From contig OZ316898.1 in the NCBI GenBank assembly GCA_973895155.1, positions 1,488,001-1,552,000 of the forward strand: 64,000 bases of DNA, given 5' to 3'. Positions 11,700 to 23,700 of this stretch are shown piece by piece. The DNA is from Marsupella aquatica (lineage: Eukaryota; Marchantiophyta). The notes beneath the pieces are model-generated. The model ran no database searches. It worked only from the letters and a program-made list of their open reading frames with translations, and was not told the DNA's origin. Position numbers and translations under genes: made by a program. The first letter of the stretch is position 1. Every line of letters starts with the position of its first letter.

Positions 11700-12873
11700 G
11701 AAGTACTGGATAAGCTCCAAGGCTGTGACTGTGTATCTCAGCGCAGTAATCAATACGCTCAAAGGTCTATCATTCTATGCCCTACGCGGTAACCAAGCGC
11801 ATTTTACTCATCAAGGACTCAAAACGCTTTGAACTACCGTACCGAATACCGATGCTGCTTTGCAGCGTCAGCCGGTCCCACACTATCTTAGGAGGGCTTT
11901 ATCTAACAATTGTTTTCTTTCTCTACTATTTTGGGGAAAGGGCATTTATATATATCAAATTGCCCAAAAAACTGGGGCGCTGGACAAGAAAGGCAGATCA
12001 CACAGGCCAAAAACCCAATCTTATTATAAAAGCACAAAGTAAATATACTCTTAAGGGCCTAGCCTAGGGTCAAGAGTGAAGACTACCCATAATACAAAGG
12101 AAATCTACTCTTAATAGGGTCTAGAGTGAAGACTACCCTTAATAGAGACAAAAGTGACATGAGTCTCAATTAAAATAAAAATTTAAATGAGAATAGAACA
12201 AATTGATATTGATTTCAAATAAAGACAAAATTGAAATGAGCTAGAGAGGAAAAAAACAAGGATGCGACAAAGATTAATTACGGACCCCACTAGAGGTCCC
12301 TTCCAAAATTCAAGCCTCCACTGCACGCCACTTCATCGAGACGCGCTGCAAACAGGTACGGATTAGTTTACAAAATAAAATTGCTTCAACATTAGTGTCT
12401 ATGACATGATTTTGGTAAAATTGAGAACGCCATATGGTAAATCTTGATGTAAAAATGTTTGAAAAAAAATAGTTTTATTTACCCTAGGTAACAGAGTGTT
12501 CAATTATTAGGAGGCTCACTTTCCATTTTTTTTACCCTGAGTAACCCTTGCCCAACCCCATTCTGAATTGTTTCAATTGAATAATAACTAAATCTCTTTC
12601 GGCAAGTTGATCTGATGACAAAGTAATTGTGACAATTTTCTCGACCTTCTCAATCAAAACAGGTGGGGGTCCACAAACTAATTAAAATAGCACAAAAACA
12701 TTTTTATGCAAGATTGTTTTTCTTCATATCTATTTTTATGTTCAAGGAATGGGTAATCAGGCTAGTCAAGGGAAAACAAGAAAAAGGCCAGAAGGCTTAA
12801 AAGCCAAAAAGATTGGAAATCCTGGAGGTCAGTTTCACATAACAAGCATATTCATAATTTTTTGCCCAAATAG
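11700..12873. other. AT-rich intergenic DNA
   Basis: Contains a short imperfect duplication of CTACTCTTAA...GGGTCTAGAGTGAAGACTACCC around 12045-12140. Otherwise it is AT-rich sequence without recognisable genes. The reading frame at 11777-12067 has no family resemblance. Confidence 0.5.
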
Positions 12874-13169
12874 CTCTTGGGGGATTGATTATCAAAAATC
12901 TTAGAAACCACATGTAATCCAAAATAGGTATTTTGATAGGTATTTTTGATATAAATTAACTAAAAAAATTTAAAAATCAGGAAACAAAACAAGGTAATAT
13001 AAACTCATGTTTATAGAATATTTTCTAATATATATTTGTTATAAAATAAATTATTAATATTGAGAAAGAAAAATATTTTTAAAATATTTTATTTATAAAA
13101 TAGGTCTATTTAATATTAAGCTAGGATTGCACATGGTACCCCAAAACACATACTTAGTAACCCCAAGAG
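12874..13169 (+). mobile_element. MITE-like element, family A copy 1
   Basis: A 296-bp AT-rich non-coding element whose ends are inverted: CTCTTGGGGG at the left and CCCCAAGAG at the right. The left inner sequence ATTGATTATCAAAAATCTTA and the right inner sequence TGCACATGGTACCCCAAAA recur in the three related copies at about 13283, 14369 (inverted) and 15565. The four copies share the ACTCATGTTTATA and CTAATATATA blocks. A target duplication could not be defined. Confidence 0.65.
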
Positions 13170-13282
13170 GAATAGCCCTACATATTCACACGATGAGTTT
13201 TCTTGAATTTTAGGAACCATGTGGAAATACTTGAGGTGAGTTGCAAAGAACAAGCATATTTAAAGTTTTTTGCCTGAAATAG

Positions 13283-13520
13283 CCCTTTGGGGGTTGATTA
13301 TCAAAAATATTAGAAACCATGTGCGATCCAAAATATATATTTTTCATAGAAATTAACTAAACTTTTTAAAAGCAAAGTAAGCAAAACAAGGTATTATAAA
13401 CTCATGTTTATAGAATATTCTCTAATATATATATACCTTTTATAAAGTAAAATAGGTTATCAATATTGAAAATGACAAATATTTTTGAAACATTTTCTTT
13501 ATAAAATAGGTCTATGTATG
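13283..13520 (+). mobile_element. MITE-like element, family A copy 2 (right end lost)
   Basis: The left end TTTGGGGGTTGATTATCAAA, the CCATGTGCGATCCAAAATAT block and the internal ACTCATGTTTATAGAATATT block match copy 1. Similarity fades after TAAAATAGGTCTATGTATG near 13520 and the right terminal inverted repeat is missing. It follows copy 1 in the same orientation about 110 bp away, and the flanking CTTGAGGTGAGTTGCAAAGAACAAG is also partly shared, so the pair may be a tandem duplication. Confidence 0.6.
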
Positions 13521-13799
13521 TTAGCTTTTGCACACATTGTGAGTCTCAGCATAATTACATCTGACACATATTTGTAACAACCTGAGTTTGATGGATTGAT
13601 TTGTTTCTTTGTTTATGGATAGTAGAGTTTTAGACTATCTAAAGTCATCTATATTACTGTAGGTGGGTTAGCTTTATGGAGCGCGCTTGAGTGTGGTACT
13701 GTTTAAGGGGTCTGTTTTTGTTTTGTACTAAATCTGGTTTGGCTTTTGGGCAGCTTTCTTGCGAGATTCTTTCAGGATGTTAGGGTCATTGGTTAGATT

Positions 13800-14340
13800 A
13801 TTGGAGACGATCATCTCAAGGATGTGAGATGAAGATGCCATATATCACGTGTACGGGATTGGACAGTCAGCCCTTCATACCATAGTGGTCTATCTCAGTG
13901 ATCCAGCTCATCGATTTTACGTTGCCTCATGTCTTGCCAAGGGACCATTGCAATTTGGTGCGGTCAACCTAGAGCCTTGTGACCCCATGCTACAGTTTGA
14001 TGCACCACCACTTAGTGCTGGAGTTGTACCTTGGATGGATTACCAATGGGGCCTCATGTTGGAGTCGAACGCCATCTTGAGAGCCTACCACGTTCTTTGG
14101 GCTGCTATATTTGCCCATGGAGCCCCTCTTATCCTGATTGGACCACCAGTCTACTTGTCGTTCATAAGCCTATTTTTTCATCACTCTACCATCGCATTCC
14201 ATGCTGTTGTTGCTTGAATTTCTATTCCGGGACCTGGATTTTGTCCCTTCATCTACTCCCAGCCTGCAAGGACAATACTAGGGGCAGTTCATCCTTATGC
14301 CAATTGCGTTGTCAGCATCATTGTCCCCTAAGGGTGAGGT
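13800..14340 (+). pseudogene. Unknown repeated coding segment, copy 1 (decayed)
   Basis: The frame from 13849 reads ...GQSALHTI...AHRFYVASCLAK...PCDPMLQFDAPPLSAG...LESNAILRAY...GAPLI..GPP.., then stops at 14217. The same protein-like text (AHRFYVDSCLAE, GPYDPLLQFVG, LEANSILTAY, YHHYSIAAHAVV) is encoded at 60245-60801 plus and 50390-50960 minus. The match continues past the stop in shifted frame to a GxCP..NSQ..xTxxG block, so this copy is frameshifted. I do not recognise the family. DNA similarity extends outside the frame on both sides, and a MITE-like element (14369-14636) has inserted just downstream of the coding part. Confidence 0.6.
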
Positions 14341-14368
14341 GAGTGCACACTAAGTTGTGACTGTGAAG

Positions 14369-14636
14369 CTTGGGAGGTTAACTAAGTATATATTTTGGAG
14401 TACCACGTGCAATCATAGCCTAATATAAATAGACTTATTTTAATTATAAAAAATATTCCAAAAATATTCTCAATTTTCAATATTAATAATCTAAGTATTT
14501 TATTTTATAAAAGGTATATATTAGATAATATTTTATTTTGCCTCCTATGTTTTTTAATAATTTAGTTAATTCTATAAAAAATACATATTTTGGATCGCAC
14601 ATGGTTCCTAAGATTTTTTATAGTCAACCCCCCAAG
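14369..14636 (-). mobile_element. MITE-like element, family A copy 3, inserted in the unknown repeated segment
   Basis: The ends CTTGGGAGGTTAACT and its inverted partner AGTCAACCCCCCAAG bound an AT-rich 268-bp element lying in the opposite orientation to the other copies. DNA on its left matches the right arm at about 60820 (ACTAAGTT..GACTGTGAA). DNA on its right resumes the match with the left arm (AGAGTCCTTTTGCTT). This shows that it interrupted a longer repeat. Its target duplication is unclear; the best 8-bp candidates differ at two positions. Confidence 0.7.
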
Positions 14637-14800
14637 CTCTGAAACCTTGATAGCAAAGTTAAGTTAGAGTCCTTTTGCTTTTGTGTGCTACCTTGTTATG
14701 GTGTTACCTTGTCCGGGAGCCTATTCAATCTTATTGATATTTTTATATGTAAGTATCTTTTGTTCCAATCTGCCTCACAAGATGTGCATGTTTGTGTTTA

Positions 14801-15361
14801 TTATTGGACTTTGAATTGTATATTCCCCCCTCTTAAGATTTTTAATTTCATTTTAAAGAATCCCTCTTCAGGTAGATATTTAGTTTTCAATTCTGCCAAG
14901 CCGTTGTGCTTAAGAATGACATAGTTAATTGCTTCAAAAAGCGTACTAGTGTTGAGCTGAAGGGCAAGAGATCCACGAATTAATTGTTTAATCTCCTTCC
15001 ATCTTTCAGTGACTGTGCGACAACTGAAAAAGAGATGCTCAGTATGTTCGAAGGTTGACTTGCATCTAGAGTGGATCCCGTCAGAGACCTTCCAATGGCT
15101 GCCCCTGCCGTTCGTGTAGAACCCGTGATTAAGTAAGCGCCAGATGAAGAACCTCATCTTAGGCATGGTCCATCCTCCCCACAATTCCTTCCACCTGGTT
15201 TCCCAGCATTCAGGCTGGCTCAATTGACCCCATCGTCTATTAAGCTTGGTGACATCGTATGTCTGTGGGAGGTCGCAATTGACCCAAGTTCTGTTGGGAA
15301 ACTGCCAAGTAACCTTGATTCCGCCCTGTCCACTCCCAACGCCACCCAGCACAGCTGCCAA
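14801..15361 (-). pseudogene. LINE (non-LTR retrotransposon) 3' fragment with zinc-binding RVT domain
   Basis: The minus-strand frame of 186 residues shows the C-terminal zf-RVT pattern of plant LINE reverse transcriptases. It has W..RW.ELWGGWTMPKMRFFIWRLL, then a Cys residue (SRCKSTFEHTEHLFFSC) with the conserved ExxxHLFFxC spacing, then W. The catalytic reverse-transcriptase core is absent, so only the 3' tail of an element is left. A 28-bp segment of the frame (encoding GLAELKTK) is directly repeated about 510 bp away, at 14878 and 15388. This suggests a partial tandem duplication or a chimeric insertion. Confidence 0.72.
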
Positions 15362-15564
15362 GCCTTTGTAAGACCTAGATATAATTTAGTTTTCAATTCT
15401 GCTAAGCCTTTGTAAGACCATGAGCACTGAGGACCTTGCACAAGTACCATGTAACCCAAAACTAATTTATTTTTGCTTGAAGTGGTTCATAAAATATTTA
15501 TCCCAATGCTAACCAAGAATAATTGATTTTGTCATTTGGGCTTCATTGTTACTTGGGGACTGAT

Positions 15565-15853
15565 CTCGGGGGGTTGACTATCAAAAATCTTAAGAACCAC
15601 GTGCGATCCAAAATATGTATTTTTGATAGAAATTAACTAATTTTTTCTTAAATGTAGAAGACAAAAAAAGGTAGTATAAACTCATGTTTATAAAATATTC
15701 TCTAATATATATCTTTTATAAAATAAAATAAGTTATTAATATTAAAAATAGAATACATTATTGAAATATTCTATTTTTAAAATAGATCTATTTTTATATT
15801 AGACTAGGACCGCATGTGTACCCCAAAATATATACTGAGTTAACCCCCAAGAG
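15565..15853 (+). mobile_element. MITE-like element, family A copy 4
   Basis: The best preserved copy, 289 bp, has left end CTCGGGGGGTTGACTATCAA and right end TTAACCCCCAAGAG, which are inverted matches over about 12-15 bp. A second inverted block is CCACGTGCGATCC (left) against GGACCGCATGTGTA (right). The interior is AT-rich and non-coding. The terminal CTCGGGGG matches the end of the 296-bp insertion in the second copia element (44783). Confidence 0.7.
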
Positions 15854-17653
15854 ACTTACCCTTGTTGTTGTTATGAGGTTCCCCCCTAGGCCCTCACTCC
15901 TAGTATATTATACACACATACATGTGAGCCTCCCTTCCTCTAGGACCCCTACTTATTATTTTTCTCACATTGAGATAAACTTTGTTTTGTAAAAATTACA
16001 TTTTTGCTATTTTTCATGTGTCTTGAGTATGTTATAAAAAATAGTTTTGGGCAATAATATTTATCCTTCATAGATTGCAAATTTTAGTGCATTCAAAAGG
16101 ATTTAAGAATGGAGAAAACATAATGTAAGTGGTGATAGCAAGGATGTATATTTATTTATGTTCTACTAATGAAGAACTTTGCCTATTTGGCTAATACAAA
16201 CCCAATCATCTATACATAAAGGCTATTAAAAGTCTATTGTATGTATTAATCAAGATAAAAAAACTACAAAACTTGTGGACCAAAAGAGTCTAGAGGCCCC
16301 TATGATTTCTGCCATCAAAAGTACATCGTCACTTAGGGTCTCAATTACGAGTAGTGACCATTGTGCTTGAAATGCCCAAAATAATGATTGTAAAAATGTG
16401 TTGGAACAACTGGAGGCACAGGTTTCAGATGTCCAGTACCAGGTCCGCTCCTGGTCCCACTCCGGCTCACTCTAGAGAACTTCTTTATCACTATTGTTCC
16501 CACCATAGTCATATTGAAGTCCCCAATAAACCTGACCCAAAAATGGACAAACACCATGAATCAGTTGCACTCTAAATATAGTTTTCAAAGTTCCCAAGAT
16601 TATAAAAAAATGTTTATTTCCATTAGAACATGCTTAATATAGTGTTTTCACATTTTATTGCCTTCACTTCAATCTGTAAGAGAAATTATAATTGACGAAT
16701 GATAAACAACATGCGTGTACCTATCCCAAATTTAGTCATATTTAAACAACACAAGATAAGAACATATTGGGCCTGTTGCGTGTCATTATCCCCTAAAGAA
16801 GAAGATATGAAGGTATATATTGACTTACTAGATACTATATCCCTAAAACAAATAAAACACCCTTTACTTTGTTCACACATGATGTCAAAATTTGTGGAAG
16901 TGACCCCCCCCCCCCAAGCTAAGACATACCTATTGGCTTAGGATATATATTTGGGCATTCCTTGGGCATTAATACATTTTGATATATCAATGCAAACATA
17001 TATAGACAAAACACATGTATGGACACATGATGTACCAATTAAGAATGGACACATGTACCACTAATGTAATGCCACGTGTTGTTACCTATTAATCCCCCCT
17101 TCCATAGAAATAAAAATGAGAACATTTAAAAGGGTCTTGCAAAATTAGAAGGAGGTTCAAGAATATATGTGGAGGTTAGTTCGGGGGTTAGTTGCTTGTA
17201 AAGTAATTATAAAAATTATTGCAAAAGGGATAAAATTGACCCTTGAATGGTTCTCACGTCCTTCCCGTATTAGAATGGAGTGGGGGCCAGGGGGTTTCCT
17301 TTCTACTTGTTCTTTCAAAGCCCATTGTGGCTCTTTTGCCTTCTCGCTTGCTTGGTCTCCCCTTCCGTAGGGTTCACGCGAAATAAACCAAAAAATAAAT
17401 TGATTTTGAGTTGTGTTTTTGATTATTTGGCTAGTGCCGCTCGGCTAGGCGGCTTTGTTGGTGAGGGCTTGCCTGACTCGGGGACTACTATGGGATTCTG
17501 TTGAGTCATCTGGCCTGCCCGCTGGTGGCGGATGGGGGGGGGGGACTTTTGAAAATCTACAGACCTAAATTGTCCTTGGGTTTTGTCTTCATCACGCCAA
17601 CTGCCTCACTTAATTAATCTTAGCTATTATTTATTATGGTCGTTAGGCAGATC
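15854..17653. other. AT-rich intergenic DNA
   Basis: No gene recognised. Contains a run of 13 C near 16903 and a run of 10 G near 17536. Reading frames here have no family motif. Confidence 0.5.
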
Positions 17654-18000
17654 TGTTAGATATTACTCTAGTCTTGTGACTCATGAGCTAACTATAGTTA
17701 GGCTAACTTGGGTTAGGACTTAGCTAATGTTAGCGGTAGTGCTATTGTGTATATAGCCAGGGCTGATGCCAGACCCTGGTGGAACTTAGGCTCATTGATA
17801 CGGAGCTAGTTGAGAGATAGTGAGAGCTTGTGCTGTGGATGCTTGGTATGGCCGGTCGGCCTAGAGTGCAGTAAAGCTCTTGTGTGTTCCCGTGGACGTA
17901 GCCTCATCATGTGGAGGTGAACCATGTATCTCTCTATGTTGACTATTGTGAGTTGGATGGTTCATGGGCTTACCGTTACAAATGTCGTCTATGCTCAACA
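17654..18000 (+). repeat. 5' LTR of copia copy 1
   Basis: 347 bp, TG..CA ends. Contains a TATA-like GTGTATATAGCC and a GCAGTAAAGCTC polyadenylation-like motif. Same family as the LTR at 24126 and the solo LTRs at 59901 and 62068, and a sister family to the LTRs at 42549 and 49183. Confidence 0.95.
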
Positions 18001-18002
18001 AG

Positions 18003-18014
18003 TGATATCAGAGG
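18003..18014 (+). promoter_or_regulatory. Primer binding site, initiator tRNA-Met type (one mismatch in the core)
   Basis: TGATATCAGAGG lies two bases after the 5' LTR. It differs from the usual copia site TGGTATCAGAGC, which pairs with the 3' end of plant initiator tRNA-Met. The second copia element here keeps the canonical form. Confidence 0.85.
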
Positions 18015-19876
18015 ATGCCTGGGAGGTGACGAGGTTTTTTCATGACGGGTTTTCCAACGTTCAGTGTCGGTGACACATTCGGAGTTTTGTCGCATGAAAC
18101 TCGAATGTGTGTGGTTGTGCGGATAGGTTAGTGAGAGGGCTTTCTAACGGTGGTTAGAACTCGCTGATCGGTTTCCGTGGTGCGGAGGAATTGAAGTTTG
18201 CGTCGCTCAGGTTTTATTCGTGTTTGACTGTATTTCGGGGGAGAGACCAGAGTTTGCATTTTTCAACGGTGTGAGCTGTGCGGTGCGGGAGGGATCACAC
18301 ATTATAGCTTAAGTTGAAGGTTGAAGCGAGCTGGTCGTTTTGGTAGCTGGATAGTTGCCGAGTTGTTACTGAGTGCGACATGACGAGTGAAGGAGGCATT
18401 CAGGTTTTTTCATATGGAGCTTGTTCTCATCTGAACCGGGTTTCTCTTTGTGACGTCCAACTCGGTGGAAGAAACGCGAAGTGCTACGACTCAACGGTTT
18501 GATCACGGCGAGGTGGTCGTTTTGAGTCTGGGATTGACACTTGACGCAGAGTGAAGGCGACGCGACGACAATAATTTACTCTGCTGGAGTAGACTGTGCC
18601 GATGAAATTTGGCCACTTTTACCGTCGGCGGCATTCACTTTCCTTGTCTCAAACTGCGGCTTATCAAGGTGAGTTAAACTTTCAATTTTACCCGGGGGAG
18701 TTTTTTGCCTTTTTAGGGGGTTTAAAGGGGTTAATTTAGTGTGTTGGCCCCGCACCCCCCCTCGTATTTGTATCCCCCCACGCACTCCCATTTTTCAAGG
18801 CATGCGGCAACCCTACGCAGCGCCGGCCGGCGCGAAAACAGCCGCCCGACTGCTGCTGCCTCCCTCCTCCTCGGCCCGTCGTTACATCTCCCGGCCCTGC
18901 TCACCGGCTTGCGACCTGACGGTCGCTCCCCCTCCCGCAAGCAGGCACGCGCCCTGCCACCTTTAGTGCCCCATTTCTCCCTTGCGAACTTCCTTGCGAC
19001 TACCCCGGGCCCCGACTGGGTGCCCCGCTTCGCTGCCGGCCTCCTCACAGCCCCCGATAGCCCTTCGTCCGGCCCTGCCATCCGCCGTGAAGTGGCTATT
19101 TTTTACTCCTCACCCCTGCCGCGACGCCCTGTACACCCCTTGGCCCGCCTGTATTTTTAGGATTTAGGGACTTTGCACCCCCTTTAAGGCCCTATTTTTA
19201 ACCATTTTCCTTCCTTTTGTTCTACTTGATTGTCGGGACCTGCCGCCCTCCATTTTAACCGCTCAGACAGGGGGAACGGCCCCCTGTGAGACCTGTCGGA
19301 CTATGTGGGAATATTCCCAAAAAATAGAGAGTTGTTTTTTGGCCGTCCAACGAAGATTCTGTCCGCCAAACAGTAATTTTTTTGGTTCTTTTTTGGCGAG
19401 GACGTTGCCACTGGAGTTAGCAACGCAACGCATCGATCACATTGCGATTCCGACGACGGGTTGTACTTGGTATTTTGGTTATTCTCCAAGGTGGTCAAAA
19501 CGGGGGAGTTTCCCAAGGTTTTACCCACCCCGACCAAAATTTGAATAACTTTTTCGTTAAATTTTAATTTTGATTTTGGCTTTCAGTATTGGACTCCTAG
19601 CTTCGTGGGCTACGCAACGGTGTTGAGTTTTGAGTTTTATGAGAAGTTTCAAAAAAAGACATTTTTTTGTGATTGTTTCATATGAGTGACTCGGAGGATA
19701 CTGGAAGAATTGGCGTCGGTGGAGCTTCAGGATCGCGACGGTCAGACGGAGAGTCTGAGGAGGAGCTGCTATCGTTTGAGGAGGGACAAGTAACACCGGT
19801 ATGATCACCGGTGCAGCGTGCAGTGGAGGAAGCTGTACTACTACCAGAGCTGTCAGTAGTAAGGAAGAAGAGGGAG
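18015..19876 (+). other. Long untranslated leader of copia copy 1
   Basis: About 1.86 kb separates the PBS from the gag start, much longer than in simple copia elements. The first 700 bases and the last 620 bases resemble the leader of copy 2. Between them, 18700-19160 is a C-rich block unlike the GC-rich repeat at the same place in copy 2. It has an open frame (18741-19160) rich in Pro, Ala and Arg that is probably a composition effect. Confidence 0.75.
19267..19287 (+). promoter_or_regulatory. Conserved leader hairpin (copia copy 1)
   Basis: ACAGGGGG, loop AACGG, CCCCCTGT forms a perfect 8-bp stem with a 5-base loop. The identical 21 bases, and the following GAGACCTGT, occur in the leader of copia copy 2 at 44047. 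A perfect palindrome kept between diverged leaders is a candidate for an RNA element such as a packaging, dimerisation or translation signal. The role is inference. Confidence 0.7.
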
Positions 19877-20737
19877 ATGGCTAGATTTTGAGGAGTGAAG
19901 TTTGAGGTGGAGAAATATGATGGTCGTACTGACTACTTGTTGTGGGAGAAGCAAGTGAAGGGTGTTCTTCGGGCCATGGGCTTAGCTCATCTGCTTTCAT
20001 TGCGAGAGCAGTATGATGGAGAGGATGAGATTTCTATGAGACAGTGGAGACAGGAGCAGGTGATTGCTGTCAATGCAATGATGCTATATCTCAAGCCACA
20101 CATTATTAAGTAGCTAGATGATTATGCGGATTGCGCGTCACTGTTCAAGGCTCTTAGAGAGAAGTACTACCGAGAAGATGCGTCAGACCGGCTGTACAAG
20201 AAGTCTCTCTTGATGAGCCTCAAGCTCAAGGAAGGGAGCAAGATGCAGGATCACCTGGATGAATTTGACAGTCTAGTGGTGGATCTGTCAAACTTGGAAA
20301 AAGGAGTTGAAGATGAGGATAAGGCCTTGCTTCTGCTAAGCTCCTTACCGCCGTCATATCAGGGCTTGAAATAGGTGCTCTTGTATAGAGATCTGAAGTC
20401 CATTTCGTATAATGAGGTGGTGAGCTCTTTACTGTCTGATGATGCTTAGAAGAAGCTGGGTCAATCACAGACAGCATCTTCTTCTGGCACTGCGCTGAAT
20501 GTGAACCGTGGGAGAGCAGCGCAGCGCTCAAATGGACAGAACAGGTTTAGATCTACATCACGGGGGAGATCTAAATCCAGAGGGAAATTGCAAGAGAGGA
20601 AGCCTCTTGCATGTTGGAATTGTGGCAAGCCTGGCCACATGAAAAGGGATTGTCGAGTAAAGGTCCCTACTGCCTCTACTAATGCGACATCGAGCTCGCA
20701 TGAGGTAGATTTACTCGATGATGATCACATATTGTGA
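19877..20737 (+). pseudogene. Copia copy 1 gag (nonsense-ridden)
   Basis: Aligns with the copy 2 gag from the ATG at 19877. It shows the plant copia Gag start (VEKYDGRTDYLLWEKQVKG), the DHLDEFDSL-type UBN2 region and a CCHC zinc knuckle CWNCGKPGHMKRDC at 20612-20653. In-frame stops lie at 19889, 20111, 20372 and 20447. The frame ends at TGA 20735, the same place as the gag end in copy 2. It cannot make a full Gag. Confidence 0.9.
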
Positions 20738-23700
20738 TATCAAGGTTATGCTCTCAACGTAGTGTCAAATCCAGGTAGTGATGACTGGATTCTAGATAGT
20801 GCATGTACTTTTCACATTTGCTCTAGGAGAGATTTTTTTGGTTTTTACACAGTTTCCAACGGGTCAATGTTGATGGGAAATGGAATCCCATGTCAAGTTG
20901 TTAGACTTGGATCTGTTAGATTTCAGATGTTTGATGGTGTTGTGAGAACGAAGAGGAATGTGAGACATATTCCCAACATGATGAAAAATCTCATTTCACT
21001 TGGAGTTTTAGAAGCAAATGGCCATCAGTGGAGTTCTGCTAATGGTGTCCTTCAGGTTTCAACTGGTACTAAAGTTGTATTGAAGAGAAAGAGACTTAGC
21101 AATCTATACGTTTTAGAGGGCAGTGTAGTATGTGATGAAGCCAATGTAACCTTATCTCATGAGGAGACGGCCCGGCTATGGCACTTCCGTTTGGACCACA
21201 TGAGTGAAAAAGATTTGGTTACTTTTCAGAAGAAAGGATTACTTTCTAATTTGTAATCTTGTAAGTTGGAATTTTGTGAGCACTGTGTGTTAGGAAAGCA
21301 GCACAGGAAACCCTTCGGAGTTGGAACTCACACCAGCAAGGAGGTACTTGAGTATGTACATAGTGATGTGTGGGGTCCAGCCCCTACTCCCTCACATTCT
21401 GGACGGTTATACTATGTCACGTTCATTGACGATTACTCAAGATATGTGTGGATATACTTTCTACACAGTAAGTCTGATGTTTTTGCCACTTTTAAGGAGT
21501 GGAAAGCCCAAGTTGAGAATCAGACTAGTAATAAGATGAGATATCTTCAATCGGATAATAGCGGTGAATACAGTTCCGGGGAATTTGGAACGTATTGTAA
21601 GCAGCAGGGCATTACCCGCCATCTCACAACAAGTTATACTCCTCAACAGAATGGTGTTTCTGAGAGACTCAATCGAACACTATTGGACCGCTCAAGGAGT
21701 ATGTTGATTCAATCATGCTTACCACATGAGTTTTGGGCTGAAGTTGTCAACACTACAGCTTATTTGGTAAATTTTTCTCCATCCAATTCTATTGGATTAA
21801 AGACGCCATTTGAAATGAGGTACGGGCGTCCAGCAAATTACTCACATCTAAGGATTTTTGGATGTGATGCTTATGTGCTTATGTACACCTTCCCAGCTTC
21901 GATCCAAGCTGGAGTCCAAGTTGAAGAAGTGCATTTTCCTTGGCTATCAGAAAGGTGTGAAGGGCTATAGGTTATGGGATCCAGTAACCTGTAAACTAAT
22001 TGTCAGTAGAAATGTGTCCTTTAATGAATCTAGATCATCAAAGGAGGGGGAGAGTTCTCAGGACTCCCATACTGACAAGGGGAAATCTCTCATCCCGGAC
22101 CGGGTTGAGGGGGAGATTAGACATGATGCAGTTCATAACAGGAGAGATGAAAGCTTCGGGCTTGGAGCTGGTTCCTGTGATGGAACAAGAGGAGCAGATT
22201 GTTGTTGGGGTACCTCAAATTCAACCAGCAGCAGTAGCAGATCAACATGAGTCATCTACTAGAAGAACTTCTAGTTGTTCTACTAGAGCTCCTACCAGGT
22301 ATGGTCAATGGGCAGACTCATCTAAGCTAGATGATATTCACATTGCACCTGATGATGATGACATGGCTTTGATCTTGGAAGAAAGAGAACCTTCTTCATA
22401 CAGTGAGGCTTGTGCTTCAGAGCAGAAGCATGAGTGGAATGCAGCAATGCAGAGGGAGTTACAATCTTTGAGTGATAACAAGACATGGGAGCTGGTGGAG
22501 CTTCCAAGAGGTCAGCAAGTGGTGGACAGCAAGTGGATTTACAAGTTGAAGGACAGTCCTTCAGAGGGTGGAGATAAGATCTACAAGGCAAGGCTTGTTG
22601 CCAAAGGATTCACTCAGGAGAAAGGAGTGGATTACAATGAGGTCTTTTCACCGGTGGCTAAGTATTCCACAATTCGGATCTTGTGTTAGCTTGTTGTGTT
22701 TTTTGGTCTGGTGATGGATCAGATGGATGTTGTTACTGTTTTTCTCTATGGCAACTTGGAAGAATTGATATTTATGAGACAGCTAGTAGGCTTTATGAAG
22801 AAGGGCCAAGAGAACTTAGTTTGCAGATTGCTCAAGTCCTTGTATGGATTGAAGCAATCTCCCAGACAGTGGAACAAGCGGTTTGATGATTTCATGCTTG
22901 CTCAAGGTTTTACAAGGATGGTGTATGATCCTTGTGTGTATACGAAATCAATCAAGAATGATGTGTTTGGTTTCATCATTCTGGTTATTTATGTGGATGA
23001 CATGCTGATTATGGCTAAAGATCAATCTGAGGTTGAGAGTCTCAAGGCAAAATTGAGTGCTGAATTCAGGATGAAGGATCTTGGTAAGGCCAAGAGGATC
23101 TTAGGGATGGAGATTTTTAGGAACTCTGAGACTGGACAGTTGTGCTTGAGTCAAGGCCAGTATGCAAGGAAAGTACTTGCACGATTCAACATGGAAAACT
23201 CTAAGCCAGTGAGTATTCCTTTAGCTTCACATTTCAAGTTATCATCGGCCTTCTCTCCTACGGATGCTGTGGAGAAAGGTCTGATGGCTAAGATTCCTTA
23301 TGAGAAGGCAGTAGGCAGTTTGATGTATTTGATGACTTGTACTAGGCCTGACTTAGCCCTAGCGATGGGCAAGGTTAGCAGATTCATGTCAAATCCAGGG
23401 AAGGTACATTGGGAAGCTGTGAAGTGGATTCTCAGGTATCTGAAGGGAACACAGAACTATGGATTACTATTTGATAATAGATCAGATAGAACGTTAGTTG
23501 GCTATGTAGATTCTGACTATGGAGGCTGTTTGGATACAAGGAGGTCTACAACTGGGTTTGTATACACTCTTGGAGGAGGATGTATCAGTTGGAAATCTAC
23601 CTTGCAGAAGTGCATTTCTCAGTCTACTACAGAAGCAGAGTATGTTGCAGCAACAGAAGCAGCAAAGGAAGCAATTTGGTTGGATAAGTTGATCGCGGAG

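Noticed and set aside
18741-19160. An extra coding gene in the leader of copia copy 1
   Set aside because: The frame is long only because the block is C-rich and stop-poor; other frames in the same block are open too, and copy 2 has unrelated sequence here.
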